The notes: generated by a model not told the origin, from the sequence alone. Shown: positions 45,425 to 54,312, counted from the stretch's first letter. The stretch is DNA of 64,000 nt from CAITSH01 sp945892985 (GCA_945892985.1 CAMDDU010000001.1:1-64000), one strand, 5' to 3'. Numbers and translations: made by a program.

Positions 45425-47530
45425 TCAGGCCGGCGTCGCTGGCGTATCTTCGAGAATTGCCTTCATTGAGAGGCGTACGCGGCCTTTTTCGTCAGCCTCG
45501 AGAACCTTAACCTTGACCTGCTGGCCTTCCTTGAGGTGGTCGGACACATTGGCAACACGTTCCTTGCTGATTTGCGAAATGTGCAACAAGCCGTCTTTGC
45601 CGGGCAGCAATTGCACGATCGCTCCGAAGTCGAGCAATTTGAGTACCGTACCGTCATACACCCGGCCTACTTCGACATCCGCCGTGATGTCTTCAATCTT
45701 TTTCTTGGCTATCATGCCGCCATCAGAATTCACGCAGGCAATGGAAATTGTACCGTCATCGCCGATCTCAATGGTCGTGCCGGTTTCTTCCTGAATACCG
45801 CGGATGACGACACCACCTTTGCCAATAACGTCGCGGATTTTCTCTGGATTGATCTTGATTTTGATAATGCGCGGCGCAAAGCTCGAGATATCCTGACGCG
45901 ACGTCCCCAGGGCATCTTTCATGATCCCGAGGATGTGCAAACGAGCCTCACAAGCCTGGGCCAGGGCCACTTGCATGATTTCCTTTGTGATGCCCTCAAT
46001 CTTGATGTCCATCTGAAGCGCGGTAACGCCGTTCTCGGTTCCGGCCACTTTGAAGTCCATGTCGCCCAGGTGATCCTCGTCTCCAAGAATGTCGGTCAGC
46101 ACGGCAAAGCGGTTGCCTTCCTTGATAAGTCCCATCGCAATACCGGCTACATGCTCCTTCATGGGAACGCCGGCATCCATCAGCGCGAGGCTACCGCCGC
46201 AAACCGAGGCCATCGAAGAGGAGCCGTTTGATTCGGTGATTTCCGATACCACGCGCATGCTGTAGCCGAACTCCTCCGCAGAGGGCAGTACCGCCAGCAG
46301 GGCGCGCTTAGCGAGCCGTCCGTGGCCAATCTCGCGACGCTTGGGCGTTCCCACGCGCCCTGTCTCGCCGGTGGCATAGGGAGGCATATTGTAGTGAAGC
46401 ATGAAGCGGTCTTTATATTCGCCCATGAGCGCATCAATGATTTGCTCATCGCGACCGGTTCCCAGCGTGGCAACCACGATGGCCTGCGTTTCGCCCCGCG
46501 TGAACAAAGCAGAACCGTGGGTACGCGGCAGCACACCGGTACGAATGGTGATTGGACGCACCGTACGGGTGTCGCGGCCGTCAATGCGTGGCTCGCCTTC
46601 AAGAATCTGCGTACGCACAATTTTGGATTCCATGGCGAAGCAAAGGTCTTTCACGGCATTGGCATTCGGCCCCCCCTCGGTGCCGACGCCAAGCTGTTCA
46701 AAAACGCGCTTCCAGATTTCGTCAATTTTGGTCGATCGCGCCTGCTTCTGCTTGATGCCGAAGGCTGCGCGCAGATCCGCTTCCGCAAGAGATGCAATTT
46801 TTGCGGCAAGGGGCTCGTCCTTGGCCGGAGGCTGCCAATCCCATGCCGGCTTGCCAGCCTCGTCAGCCAGTTCGTTGATGACCTGGATGGCGACCTGCAT
46901 CTGTTGGTGACCGAACACCACCGCACCGAGCATGATCTCTTCCGACAGTTGCTTCGCCTCGGACTCGACCATCAGCACCGCATGCTCTGTACCAGCTACG
47001 ACAAGATTGAGTTTCGATTCTGTCAATTGCGCCGGTGTGGGGTTCAGAACATATTGGTCATTGATGTAGCCGACGCGTGCCGCGCCGATCGGACCGTTGA
47101 ACGGAATTCCGGCAAGTGTAAGTGCGGCGGAACATCCGATCAGGGAAACGATATCAGGATCGACTTCGGGATTTACTGACATTACCGTCGCGACAACCTG
47201 TACTTCGTTGTAGAAACCGTCAGGAAACAGCGGGCGGATCGGACGATCGATTAAGCGGCTAGTCAGGGTTTCCTTCTCTGAAGGCCGGCCCTCGCGCTTG
47301 AAGAAGCCACCGGGAATCTTGCCGGCTGCGTAGGTTTTTTCAAGGTAATCGCAAGTCAGGGGGAAAAAATCCTGGCCAGGCTTTGCGTGCTTCGATGCGG
47401 TAACCGCGCACAATACGACGGTGTCATCTACGCTGATCAGAACAGCACCGTCGGCCTGGCGGGCAATTTCGCCCGTTTCCAGTGTGACCTGATGCGCACC
47501 ATAGGTAAATGTCTTCTTGACTGGATTCAA
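45425..47530 (-). CDS. pnp: Polyribonucleotide nucleotidyltransferase
   Basis: 3'-5' phosphorolytic exoribonuclease of the RNA degradosome. The product has two RNase PH domains joined by a helical domain, then KH (IIKIKINPEKIRDVIGKGGVVIRGIQEETG) and S1 (VGRVYDGTVLKLLDFGAIVQLLPGKDGLLHISQI). The TTG at 47530 is chosen: AAAAGGA lies 7 nt before it and the protein then starts NPVKKTFTYGAHQVTLETGEIARQA, as in the family, giving 701 residues. A GTG ten codons upstream (47560) would include the ribosome site. It follows rpsO and its terminator, as in E. coli, where PNPase represses its own leader; a TTG start suits low translation. Confidence 0.96.
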   Translation of the reverse strand: MNPVKKTFTYGAHQVTLETGEIARQADGAVLISVDDTVVLCAVTASKHAKPGQDFFPLTCDYLEKTYAAGKIPGGFFKREGRPSEKETLTSRLIDRPIRPLFPDGFYNEVQVVATVMSVNPEVDPDIVSLIGCSAALTLAGIPFNGPIGAARVGYINDQYVLNPTPAQLTESKLNLVVAGTEHAVLMVESEAKQLSEEIMLGAVVFGHQQMQVAIQVINELADEAGKPAWDWQPPAKDEPLAAKIASLAEADLRAAFGIKQKQARSTKIDEIWKRVFEQLGVGTEGGPNANAVKDLCFAMESKIVRTQILEGEPRIDGRDTRTVRPITIRTGVLPRTHGSALFTRGETQAIVVATLGTGRDEQIIDALMGEYKDRFMLHYNMPPYATGETGRVGTPKRREIGHGRLAKRALLAVLPSAEEFGYSMRVVSEITESNGSSSMASVCGGSLALMDAGVPMKEHVAGIAMGLIKEGNRFAVLTDILGDEDHLGDMDFKVAGTENGVTALQMDIKIEGITKEIMQVALAQACEARLHILGIMKDALGTSRQDISSFAPRIIKIKINPEKIRDVIGKGGVVIRGIQEETGTTIEIGDDGTISIACVNSDGGMIAKKKIEDITADVEVGRVYDGTVLKLLDFGAIVQLLPGKDGLLHISQISKERVANVSDHLKEGQQVKVKVLEADEKGRVRLSMKAILEDTPATPA

Positions 47531-47613
47531 AGTAGTGTCCTTTTCGATCACGAGCGGCACGTGCCGCCGGCGTTACTGGCTGGAGAGAAGATCGCGGAAC
47601 TTCCGCACGAAAC

Positions 47614-47642
47614 AAAACGCCCACCTGGAGAAAGGTGGGCGT
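47614..47642 (-). terminator. rpsO terminator ahead of pnp
   Basis: Perfect 10-bp stem ACGCCCACCT (minus 47642-47633) with AGGTGGGCGT (47626-47617), 6-nt loop, followed on the minus strand by TTTTG. Lies between the rpsO stop and the pnp start, so a fraction of transcripts would end here; in E. coli this region is also an RNase processing site. Confidence 0.75.
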
Positions 47643-47653
47643 TCGATGAAGCT

Positions 47654-47923
47654 TTACTTGCGAAGGCCGAGTCGCTCGATCAGCTTGCGGTAGCTATCGG
47701 CGTTCTTGCGCTTGAGGTAATCAAGCATCTTGCGCCTCTGGCTTACCATCCGGAGCAAACCGCGACGGGAATGGTGATCCTTGACATGAGCCTTGAAGTG
47801 ACCGGTAAGCTCATTTATACGTGAGGTCAGGAGCGCAACCTGTACTTCTGGCGATCCGGTATCGCCCTTGATACGTTGATAGTCCTGAATGGTCTGCGCT
47901 TTTTGCGCGGAAGTAGCCGGCAT
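47654..47923 (-). CDS. rpsO: 30S ribosomal protein S15
   Basis: Primary binder of the central domain of 16S rRNA. The 89 residues are the standard length and hold the conserved DTGSPEVQVALLTSRINELTGHFKAHVKDHHSRRGLLRMVSQRRKMLDYLKRKN core. It has its own promoter 33 nt upstream and is separated from pnp by a terminator hairpin. Confidence 0.98.
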   Translation of the reverse strand: MPATSAQKAQTIQDYQRIKGDTGSPEVQVALLTSRINELTGHFKAHVKDHHSRRGLLRMVSQRRKMLDYLKRKNADSYRKLIERLGLRK

Positions 47924-47955
47924 GTCGGTACGCTCGTTGAATTAATGAAGCGCGG

Positions 47956-47985
47956 ATTCTACCTTAAAATCATAGCGTTCCACAA
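47956..47985 (-). promoter_or_regulatory. rpsO promoter
   Basis: Minus strand -10 TAGAAT (47956-47961), 18-bp spacer, -35 TTGTGG (47980-47985), and a GC-rich discriminator. A perfect 9-bp dyad, GCGGATTCT (47952-47960) and AGAATCCGC (47987-47995), brackets the promoter; the first arm overlaps the -10 box. Confidence 0.6.
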
Positions 47986-48038
47986 GAGAATCCGCCCCTA
48001 AATACGGCCTGGATTCAATCCACCCCTCCAGCGTGAAT

Positions 48039-48071
48039 CCTGGTGCGAGGCGGCGAAAAACCCGCTCCTAC
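48039..48071 (-). repeat. REP-like sequence at the truB stop
   Basis: Read on the minus strand the segment begins GTAGGAGCGGG, followed by TTTTTCGCCGCCTC, an imperfect stem. The GTAG head and GGAGCGG body resemble REP palindromes known in gammaproteobacteria. The TAG stop codon of truB is part of the head. Only one copy was seen, so identity as a true REP is uncertain. Confidence 0.35.
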
Positions 48072-48964
48072 AAGCTAATCAGTCGCTTAGGATGCAACTG
48101 CCCTCCGATGAGCGCTTCGGCCACCCCAAGAAATTGGCCCGTTTCCGAATAGACACGCGTGACACCGGCGGCGATATCCATGCCCGGCAGCGCCTGTCCC
48201 TGCAAAAACCGCTTTGTTTGGGATGCATCCAGAGTCACTTTCCCGAGACTTGCAATCAACCAATCCGCAGGCAAGATAAACTCGTCACGTTGCTCGCGTG
48301 AGTGCTGCTCAAGGGCAAAGAAGGTGTGTGCCTGCGTGACTGCAAACGGGCCTACGGCGGTCCGACGCAATGCCCCGAGGTGGGCGGCACAGTTGAGGGT
48401 TTTGCCGATGTCTTCGGCGAGGACACGTATGTAAGTCCCCTTACTGCATCGCACCTTGATCCGGAACGCATTACCGTCGAAACTAATCAGCTCGATTTGG
48501 CTTATCGTTATGTTGCGTGGTTCGCGCTCTAGCGTTTCTCCGGCGCGGGCATATTCGTAAAGTGGCTTTCCATCACGCTTCAGTGCCGAATACATCGGCG
48601 GAATCTGTGTCGTCGGACCGAGAAATTGGGCCAGCGCCCGGCCTACTGTTTCAGCGCTGACGCTGACATCGGTGCGCTCAATAACCTCACCCTCCGCATC
48701 CCCTGTCGAGGTGCGCTCACCAAGACGCACCAGTGCCTCATATTCCTTGTCTGCATCGAGCAGACCAAAGGAGAATTTGGTGGCTTCACCGAAACATACG
48801 GGTAAAAGACCGCTCGCCAGAGGATCGAGCGTGCCTGTGTGCCCCGCGGAGGCCGCTTCGTAGAGCCGTCGCACCTGTTGCAAAGCGGCGTTGGAGGTGA
48901 GGCCAAGGGCCTTGTCGAGCAGCAAAACACCGTCCAAAGGACGGGTAATGCGCTTGGGCTTCAC
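48068..48964 (-). CDS. truB: tRNA pseudouridine(55) synthase
   Basis: Makes pseudouridine 55 in the T loop of all tRNAs. The 298 residues have the catalytic Asp47 in GHTGTLDPLASGLLPVCFGEATKF, then the conserved KGTYIRVLAEDIG segment, and a short C-terminal PUA-like tail. The start is a GTG at 48964 that shares one base with the rbfA stop (TAGTG), indicating coupled translation. rbfA-truB-rpsO-pnp is the classical order after infB. Confidence 0.96.
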   Translation of the reverse strand: MKPKRITRPLDGVLLLDKALGLTSNAALQQVRRLYEAASAGHTGTLDPLASGLLPVCFGEATKFSFGLLDADKEYEALVRLGERTSTGDAEGEVIERTDVSVSAETVGRALAQFLGPTTQIPPMYSALKRDGKPLYEYARAGETLEREPRNITISQIELISFDGNAFRIKVRCSKGTYIRVLAEDIGKTLNCAAHLGALRRTAVGPFAVTQAHTFFALEQHSREQRDEFILPADWLIASLGKVTLDASQTKRFLQGQALPGMDIAAGVTRVYSETGQFLGVAEALIGGQLHPKRLISL

Positions 48965-49320
48965 TATTCGCTTTTGTCCGCGACCGCTTTGTCGATCAGT
49001 TCGGACAAATGCATACCCCGCTCAACCGACGCGTCAAAGACAAAATGCAATTCTGGCATGATGCGCGTTTTTATGCGACGCGCAAGCGCGGAACGCAGGA
49101 AACCGGACGCCCTGTTCAGGCCCTCGCCAGTCTGTTCGTGATCGGCTTTAGTCCCCAGCGTAGTGAACCAAATCTTTGCGTGCGAGAGATCAGCGGTCAC
49201 ATCCACACCGGTAAAGGTGACGAAGCCAACCCGCGGGTCCTTCAACTCCAGGCGTATCAGCTCGGAGAGATCGCGTTGAATCTGTTCAGCAATGCGGCTT
49301 AGTCGCGCTTTATTGGCCAT
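48964..49320 (-). CDS. rbfA: Ribosome-binding factor A
   Basis: Helps mature the 5' end of 16S rRNA, acting on free 30S subunits, especially in the cold. The 118 residues have the KH-like fold: RIAEQIQRDLSELIRLELKDPRVGFVTFTGVDVTADLSHAKIWFTTLG and RRIKTRIMPELHFVFDASVERGMHLSELI. It is separated from infB by 95 nt with nested inverted repeats, and overlaps truB by one base. Confidence 0.96.
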   Translation of the reverse strand: MANKARLSRIAEQIQRDLSELIRLELKDPRVGFVTFTGVDVTADLSHAKIWFTTLGTKADHEQTGEGLNRASGFLRSALARRIKTRIMPELHFVFDASVERGMHLSELIDKAVADKSE

Positions 49321-49342
49321 GGCTTGTCACCTGTCGGGAGCA

Positions 49343-49393
49343 TTGCCCCCGGTGGGGTCGGCGACATGCCGCCACCCAGCGGCTCGGGGGCAA
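49343..49393. repeat. Nested hairpin between infB and rbfA
   Basis: Outer arms TTGCCCCCG (49343-49351) and CGGGGGCAA (49385-49393) are perfect; inside, GGTGG (49351-49355) can pair with CCACC (49372-49376), and a short CGGC/GCCG stem is nested again. No T-run follows, so it is more likely an RNA processing or stability structure than a terminator. Confidence 0.45.
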
Positions 49394-49415
49394 AGCTGTC
49401 ACCCGGCCGACCTCG

Positions 49416-52220
49416 TTAAAGGGTCCGCGCAACTTCCTGCACTTCGTAGGTCTCGAGCTGGTCCCCGGCCTCAAGTTCGTTAAAGCCCTTGAGTGACAAG
49501 CCGCACTCAAATCCACCTTTGACTTCACGAACGTCGTCCTTGAAGCGCTTGAGCGAATCCAGTTCACCCGTCCAGATCACCACATTGTTGCGCAAGAGGC
49601 GAACCATCGAGCCGCGTTTGATGACCCCGTCGAGGACCATACAGCCTGCGACGGTGCCGATCTTGGATATCTTGTAAATCTCGCGGATCTCCACCATTCC
49701 GAGCACAGCTTCTTTTTTCTCGGGGGTGAGCATACCTGACAGCGCGTCACGCACCTCATCGACCGCCTGGTAGATGATGTTGTAGTAACGGATGTCGACG
49801 CCGTTAGCTTCTGCAAGCTTGCGTGCGGCACCGTCTGCGCGCGTATTGAAACCGATTATGACGGCCTTGGAGGTCAGCGCAAGGTTTACATCAGACTCGG
49901 TAATGCCGCCGACGCTGGAGTAAATGACGTTGACCTTTACTTCGCTGGTTGAAAGCTTCGTGAGCGACTGCAGCAGCGCCTCCTGCGAGCCCTGGACATC
50001 GGCCTTAATCACCAGTGGCAGCACCTTTGCCGCACCTTCACCGATGTTATCGAATATGTTTTCAAGTTTGGCCGCCTGCTGCTTGGCCAGTTTGACATCC
50101 CGATACTTGCCTTGGCGGAACAGCGCGATTTCGCGTGCTTTTTTCTCGTCGGTGAGAACAATCATTTCGTCGCCTGCGTGCGGCACGTCGGCGAGCCCCT
50201 GGATTTCAACCGGGATCGATGGGCCGGCCTCTTGGATCGGGCGTCCTGACTCGTCGAGCATAGCGCGAACCCGACCGAATGAAGTGCCTGCGAGCACAAT
50301 GTCACCCCGCTTGAGCGTGCCCGATTGCACCAGCAGCGTGACCACAGGGCCGCGGCCCTTGTCGAGGCGGGCTTCGATAACGAGTCCTTTGGCCGGAGCT
50401 TCCACGGGGGCCTTGAGTTCCAGAACCTCGGCCTGCAGCAATACCTGCTCGAGCAGGGTGTCGATTCCCGCTCCGGTCTTGGCCGATACCGAGACAAACG
50501 GCGAATCACCGCCGTATTCCTCGGGCAGCACGTTTTCCGCCACCAGTTCCTGTTTGACGCGGTCGGCATTGGCGTCGGGCTTATCGATTTTATTTATTGC
50601 GACGACGATGGGCACACCGGCAACCTTGGCATGCTGTATCGCTTCCTTGGTTTGAGGCATCACCCCGTCATCCGCGGCAACCACCAAAATAACAATGTCC
50701 GTCGCCTTGGCGCCACGGGCGCGCATGGCGGTGAACGCCTCATGGCCAGGCGTATCCAGGAAGGTGATCGTACCGCCCGGCGTATCGACATGGTAAGCGC
50801 CAATATGCTGGGTAATGCCACCCGCTTCTCCACTTGCCACCTTGGCCCGACGGATGTAGTCGAGCAGTGACGTCTTACCGTGGTCAACGTGGCCCATAAC
50901 GGTGACCACCGGCGGACGGGTCTTCGATTCCACCTCGTGCTTTTGCTGCTCCGGCACTTCATCGAGGTAGGCCTCGGGATCGTCTAGTTTGGCCGCGATA
51001 GGGTTATGCCCCATTTCGGTCACCACGATCATGGCTGTTTCCTGATCAAGCACCTGATTGATTGTGACCATGCTGCCGAGCTTCATCAACACCTTGATGA
51101 CCTCGGTAGCCTTCACAGCCATCTTATGGGACAGATCAGCCACGGTAATGGTCTCGGGCACATGCACTTCACGAACAATAGGCTCCGACGGCGCGCTGAA
51201 CTGGTTGGCCGTATTCTCCACATCGGAGGAATGCTTGTTATGGCGCCCACCCTTGGGGTTGTGCCAGCCCGATGCCCCGGCCACATCGCCGCGGGTCTTG
51301 ATGACCCGGCGCTTGGCAGACTCGTCCTTCCAAACGGTGACTACTTTTTTCTTCGCCTTGGCGTCGCCTTTAGCGGCGCCATCGGCGGCCTTGGGCTTGT
51401 GCAGCGTAGTGTCACTGGCCGGGGCTGTAGTGGCGGCGGCGCCGGGCACTACTCCAGCGGCCTTTGCCACAGCTTTTTTCTGCTCCGCTTCACGCATTTC
51501 GGCAAGACGCTTGTCGCGCTCCTGCTTTTCCAGCAATTCGGCGGCCTGGCGAGCGGCCAGATTCTGGTCTCGCCGGCGCTCTAATTCGCGCAACTCGAGC
51601 TGTTGCGGATCAATGGTATGCACCGGGCGCCGGGGCGCTACAGGCGCAGTCGTCGGTACCGGCGCTGCTGCTGCTACTGCTACTGGAGGCGTTACTACTG
51701 CCGCAACAAGTTCAACAGGTGCAACTTGCTCCACTGGAACCACCTTGGCGACCTCAACCACAACCGGCGCAGGAACAGGAGGAGGTACCACTTCCGGCGC
51801 GAGCGCAACGACCTCAGGCAATACCGGGACTTCCTTAACCTCAAGCGCGACCGGTGGCGCGACCGCCTCGATCGGCACGACTTCCTCGACCATAGCGGCT
51901 GAATCGCCCACTTCAGCATCGCGTTTTACAAACACGCGCTTCTTGCGCACTTCCACCTGGATAGTACGGGCCTTGCCGCTGGAGTCCGATTTCTTGATAA
52001 TCTCCGACGTCTGCTTTCGTGTAAGAGTGATCTTGTTCTTGGGCTCTGCCGCAGCCCCATGGGACTTGCGCAGATATTCAAGAAGTTTGGTCTTGTCCTG
52101 CTCGGTCAGCGTATCTTCGACAAGTTTCTTGATCACACCGGCGGCGCGAAGCTGCTCGATGAGCGCACTGGCGGGCATTTTCAGCTCGCCGGCAAATTGT
52201 GAAACGCTGGTAAGGGCCAT
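49416..52220 (-). CDS. infB: Translation initiation factor IF-2
   Basis: GTPase that brings fMet-tRNA to the 30S subunit. The 934 residues include an N-terminal IF2-N helical domain (SVSQFAGELKMPASALIEQLRAAGV), a long Ala/Pro/Val-rich low-complexity linker (about 110-220), a second IF2-N-like domain (TITVADLSHKMAVKATEVIKVLMKLG), then the G domain with GHVDHGKTS near residue 445, NKIDKP, and the C-terminal domains II-IV. The linker is typical of beta- and gammaproteobacterial IF-2. It starts 2 nt after nusA. Confidence 0.98.
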   Translation of the reverse strand: MALTSVSQFAGELKMPASALIEQLRAAGVIKKLVEDTLTEQDKTKLLEYLRKSHGAAAEPKNKITLTRKQTSEIIKKSDSSGKARTIQVEVRKKRVFVKRDAEVGDSAAMVEEVVPIEAVAPPVALEVKEVPVLPEVVALAPEVVPPPVPAPVVVEVAKVVPVEQVAPVELVAAVVTPPVAVAAAAPVPTTAPVAPRRPVHTIDPQQLELRELERRRDQNLAARQAAELLEKQERDKRLAEMREAEQKKAVAKAAGVVPGAAATTAPASDTTLHKPKAADGAAKGDAKAKKKVVTVWKDESAKRRVIKTRGDVAGASGWHNPKGGRHNKHSSDVENTANQFSAPSEPIVREVHVPETITVADLSHKMAVKATEVIKVLMKLGSMVTINQVLDQETAMIVVTEMGHNPIAAKLDDPEAYLDEVPEQQKHEVESKTRPPVVTVMGHVDHGKTSLLDYIRRAKVASGEAGGITQHIGAYHVDTPGGTITFLDTPGHEAFTAMRARGAKATDIVILVVAADDGVMPQTKEAIQHAKVAGVPIVVAINKIDKPDANADRVKQELVAENVLPEEYGGDSPFVSVSAKTGAGIDTLLEQVLLQAEVLELKAPVEAPAKGLVIEARLDKGRGPVVTLLVQSGTLKRGDIVLAGTSFGRVRAMLDESGRPIQEAGPSIPVEIQGLADVPHAGDEMIVLTDEKKAREIALFRQGKYRDVKLAKQQAAKLENIFDNIGEGAAKVLPLVIKADVQGSQEALLQSLTKLSTSEVKVNVIYSSVGGITESDVNLALTSKAVIIGFNTRADGAARKLAEANGVDIRYYNIIYQAVDEVRDALSGMLTPEKKEAVLGMVEIREIYKISKIGTVAGCMVLDGVIKRGSMVRLLRNNVVIWTGELDSLKRFKDDVREVKGGFECGLSLKGFNELEAGDQLETYEVQEVARTL

Positions 52221-52222
52221 GA

Positions 52223-53707
52223 TTATTTCTGCTCCTCAGCAAACCAATGTGCGCGAGCTTTCATGATCAGATCCTTCGCACGCTCGGCATCCATGCCTGT
52301 CATCTCAGAGAGCTCGTCGACGGCAAGGTCGGCGAGGTCATCTCGGGTCTTGATCTTGTTCGCCGCAAGCGTGGCGGCTAGATCCTTGTCCATTCCGTCA
52401 AGGTTTAGCAGATCCTGCTCCATTCCCTCGACCTGCTCTTCCTTGGCAATCGCCTGCACCAGCAGCGCGTCGCGCGCACGGCTGCGCAACTCGTTCACCG
52501 TAGTCTCGTCGAAGGCCTCGATTTCCATCATCTCGTTGATGGGGACGTATGCGACTTCCTCCAGGGTGTTGAAACCCTCCTGAATGAGAATGTCCGCCAT
52601 TTCTTCATCAACATCGAGCTTTTGCATGAACAGAGACCGGGTGACTTCGCTCTCTGCCTTGTTCTTTTCCTGCGACTCGGCCTCAGTCATCAGGTTGATG
52701 GTCCAGCCTGTGAGCTCGGATGCCAGGCGCACGTTCTGGCCGTTGCGGCCGATGGCGATCGCCAGATTCTCGTCGTCAACGACGACATCCATAGCGTGCT
52801 TGTCTTCGTCCACAAGGATGGAGGAGACCTCAGCAGGCGCAAGCGCCCCGATCACAAATTGGGCCGGATCCGCGTTCCACAAAACAATGTCGACACGCTC
52901 GCCTGCCAGTTCCTGCGTAACCGCTTGCACACGCATCCCGCGCATGCCGACGCAAGTCCCGATGGGGTCAATGCGCTTGTCGTTGCTGTGTACTGCGATT
53001 TTCGCGCGTACACCCACATCCCTGGCGGCAGACTTGATCTCAAGCAAACCCTGTTCGATTTCGGGAACCTCAAGGCGGAACATCTCAATGATAAAATCCG
53101 GCGAGGTCCGCGACAAAACGAGTTGCGGACCGCGGATGCTGCGGTCTATTTTCATCAGCACGGCACGTGCCCTGTCGCCGACGCGCAGGTTTTCCTTTGG
53201 AATCATCTGATCGCGCGGCAGGATCGCCTCGACACGGCCGGATTCGATGATCGCGTTTCCGCGTTCCATGCGCTTGATCGTGCCCGAAACCAGCTTTTCA
53301 TTACGGGCAAGGAAATCCTGCAACACCTGCTCGCGCTCGGCATCGCGAATCTTCTGCAAAATAGTTTGCTTTGCCGCCTGGGCGCCGATGCGACCGAATT
53401 CAATGGCCTCAAGCTGCTCTTCGATAAAGTCCTCAACGGTGACGTCACCGTATTGCTTCACCGCTTCGGTAAGCCCGATCTGGTACGGAGGGAACTCGAC
53501 AGCCTCATCGGCCACGACTTGCCAGCGCCGAAACGACTCAAAGTCACCGGTTTCGCGGTCAATGGCAACCCTCACATCCACCTCATCGGTGAAGCGTTTT
53601 TTTGTCGCCGAAGCAATAGCGCTCTCAAGGGCGCCGAACACCACTTCCTGGTGCACGTTTTTCTCACGCGCCAGAGCGTCGACCAGCAGCAGTATCTCGC
53701 GGCTCAT
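52223..53707 (-). CDS. nusA: Transcription termination/antitermination protein NusA
   Basis: Binds RNA polymerase, promoting pausing, intrinsic termination and antitermination complexes. The 494 residues comprise the N-terminal polymerase-binding domain (1-125), an S1 domain (about 135-200, LVSGTIKRMERGNAIIESG), two KH domains (about 205-345, with DPIGTCVGMRGMRVQAVTQEL and NLAIGRNGQNVRLASELTGW) and two acidic C-terminal repeats (about 360-494), as in E. coli. The ribosome site GGAGGT is strong. It follows rimP by 24 nt in the rimP-nusA-infB operon. Confidence 0.98.
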   Translation of the reverse strand: MSREILLLVDALAREKNVHQEVVFGALESAIASATKKRFTDEVDVRVAIDRETGDFESFRRWQVVADEAVEFPPYQIGLTEAVKQYGDVTVEDFIEEQLEAIEFGRIGAQAAKQTILQKIRDAEREQVLQDFLARNEKLVSGTIKRMERGNAIIESGRVEAILPRDQMIPKENLRVGDRARAVLMKIDRSIRGPQLVLSRTSPDFIIEMFRLEVPEIEQGLLEIKSAARDVGVRAKIAVHSNDKRIDPIGTCVGMRGMRVQAVTQELAGERVDIVLWNADPAQFVIGALAPAEVSSILVDEDKHAMDVVVDDENLAIAIGRNGQNVRLASELTGWTINLMTEAESQEKNKAESEVTRSLFMQKLDVDEEMADILIQEGFNTLEEVAYVPINEMMEIEAFDETTVNELRSRARDALLVQAIAKEEQVEGMEQDLLNLDGMDKDLAATLAANKIKTRDDLADLAVDELSEMTGMDAERAKDLIMKARAHWFAEEQK

Positions 53708-53731
53708 TTCACTACCTCCAACTTCATAACT

Positions 53732-54190
53732 TCAAAATTCAATGTTGGGCACCAGTCTCGCCTTATCCATGTTGGCAAGGTCCAGACTCACACTGCCACC
53801 CTCAATTTCCAATTCGATCCGACCTTCAGCAACCTGCCGGATTACCCCAGTGAACTTCTTCCGCCCGTCCACCGGCAGGCGCATCTTTACGCTGACCTCT
53901 TGGCCGGCGAATCGCTCAAAATCCACCTGTTTCCTTAGAACCCTGTCCATCCCCGGCGAAGAAATCTCCAGCCGGTCGTAATCCACACCCTCCACCGCGA
54001 ACAAACGTGTCAGCTGGTTGCTGACTGCCTGGCAATCATCCACGGTGATACTTTTTTCTGGCGCGCCAATGCCGTACGGCAGGTCGATAAAGACCTGCAG
54101 CATCTTGCCCCGGTTGGACTGCTCGACATCGACCAGTTCGTATCCCATCCCAGCCAGGGTCGTTTCCAGCAAATTGACCAAAGCGTTCAT
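53732..54190 (-). CDS. rimP: Ribosome maturation factor RimP
   Basis: Needed for 30S subunit maturation. The 152 residues show the alpha/beta N-terminal domain (LVNLLETTLAGMGYELVDVEQSNRGKMLQVFIDLP) with DDCQAVSNQLTRLFAVE and the SH3-like C-terminal domain beginning EISSPGMDRVLRKQVDFERFAGQEV. First gene of the rimP-nusA-infB-rbfA-truB operon. A promoter lies 54 nt upstream, and between the two is a terminator-like hairpin with seven T, so attenuation is possible. Confidence 0.96.
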   Translation of the reverse strand: MNALVNLLETTLAGMGYELVDVEQSNRGKMLQVFIDLPYGIGAPEKSITVDDCQAVSNQLTRLFAVEGVDYDRLEISSPGMDRVLRKQVDFERFAGQEVSVKMRLPVDGRKKFTGVIRQVAEGRIELEIEGGSVSLDLANMDKARLVPNIEF

Positions 54191-54206
54191 TCTCGCGCCA
54201 CAAATA

Positions 54207-54227
54207 AAAAAAGGGCCGGACAGCCCA
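54207..54227 (-). terminator. Terminator-like hairpin in the rimP leader
   Basis: On the minus strand GGGC (54227-54224), loop TGTCCG, GCCC (54217-54214), then seven T (54213-54207). The stem is only 4 bp but all G-C. It could end rluB transcripts; because it lies downstream of the rimP promoter it would also act on rimP mRNA. Confidence 0.5.
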
Positions 54228-54243
54228 TATCTAAAGCCTTAAT

Positions 54244-54272
54244 AGTATAGCAATAAAAACGCCCCCAGACAA
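54244..54272 (-). promoter_or_regulatory. rimP-nusA-infB promoter
   Basis: Minus strand -35 TTGTCT (54267-54272), 17-bp spacer, -10 TATACT (54244-54249). Transcription would begin near 54237, giving a leader of about 46 nt that contains the hairpin at 54207-54227. Confidence 0.68.
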
Positions 54273-54312
54273 TGCGGATAGCGCTTTACGGAGCTGAAAC
54301 CGGCTCCCCGAC

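Noticed and set aside
46322..47179. Open frame of 285 codons on the plus strand over pnp
   Set aside because: Antisense to the conserved RNase PH domains of PNPase, with no recognisable features.
51058..52266. Open frame of 402 codons on the plus strand across infB
   Set aside because: Antisense to the IF-2 low-complexity region; its Ser/Thr/Ala/Gly-rich translation mirrors the Ala/Pro linker and has no ribosome site.
52622..53938. Open frame of 438 codons on the plus strand across nusA
   Set aside because: It is antisense to the full-length, motif-complete nusA, runs into rimP, and shows no family features; long antisense frames are common in GC-rich codon-biased genes.
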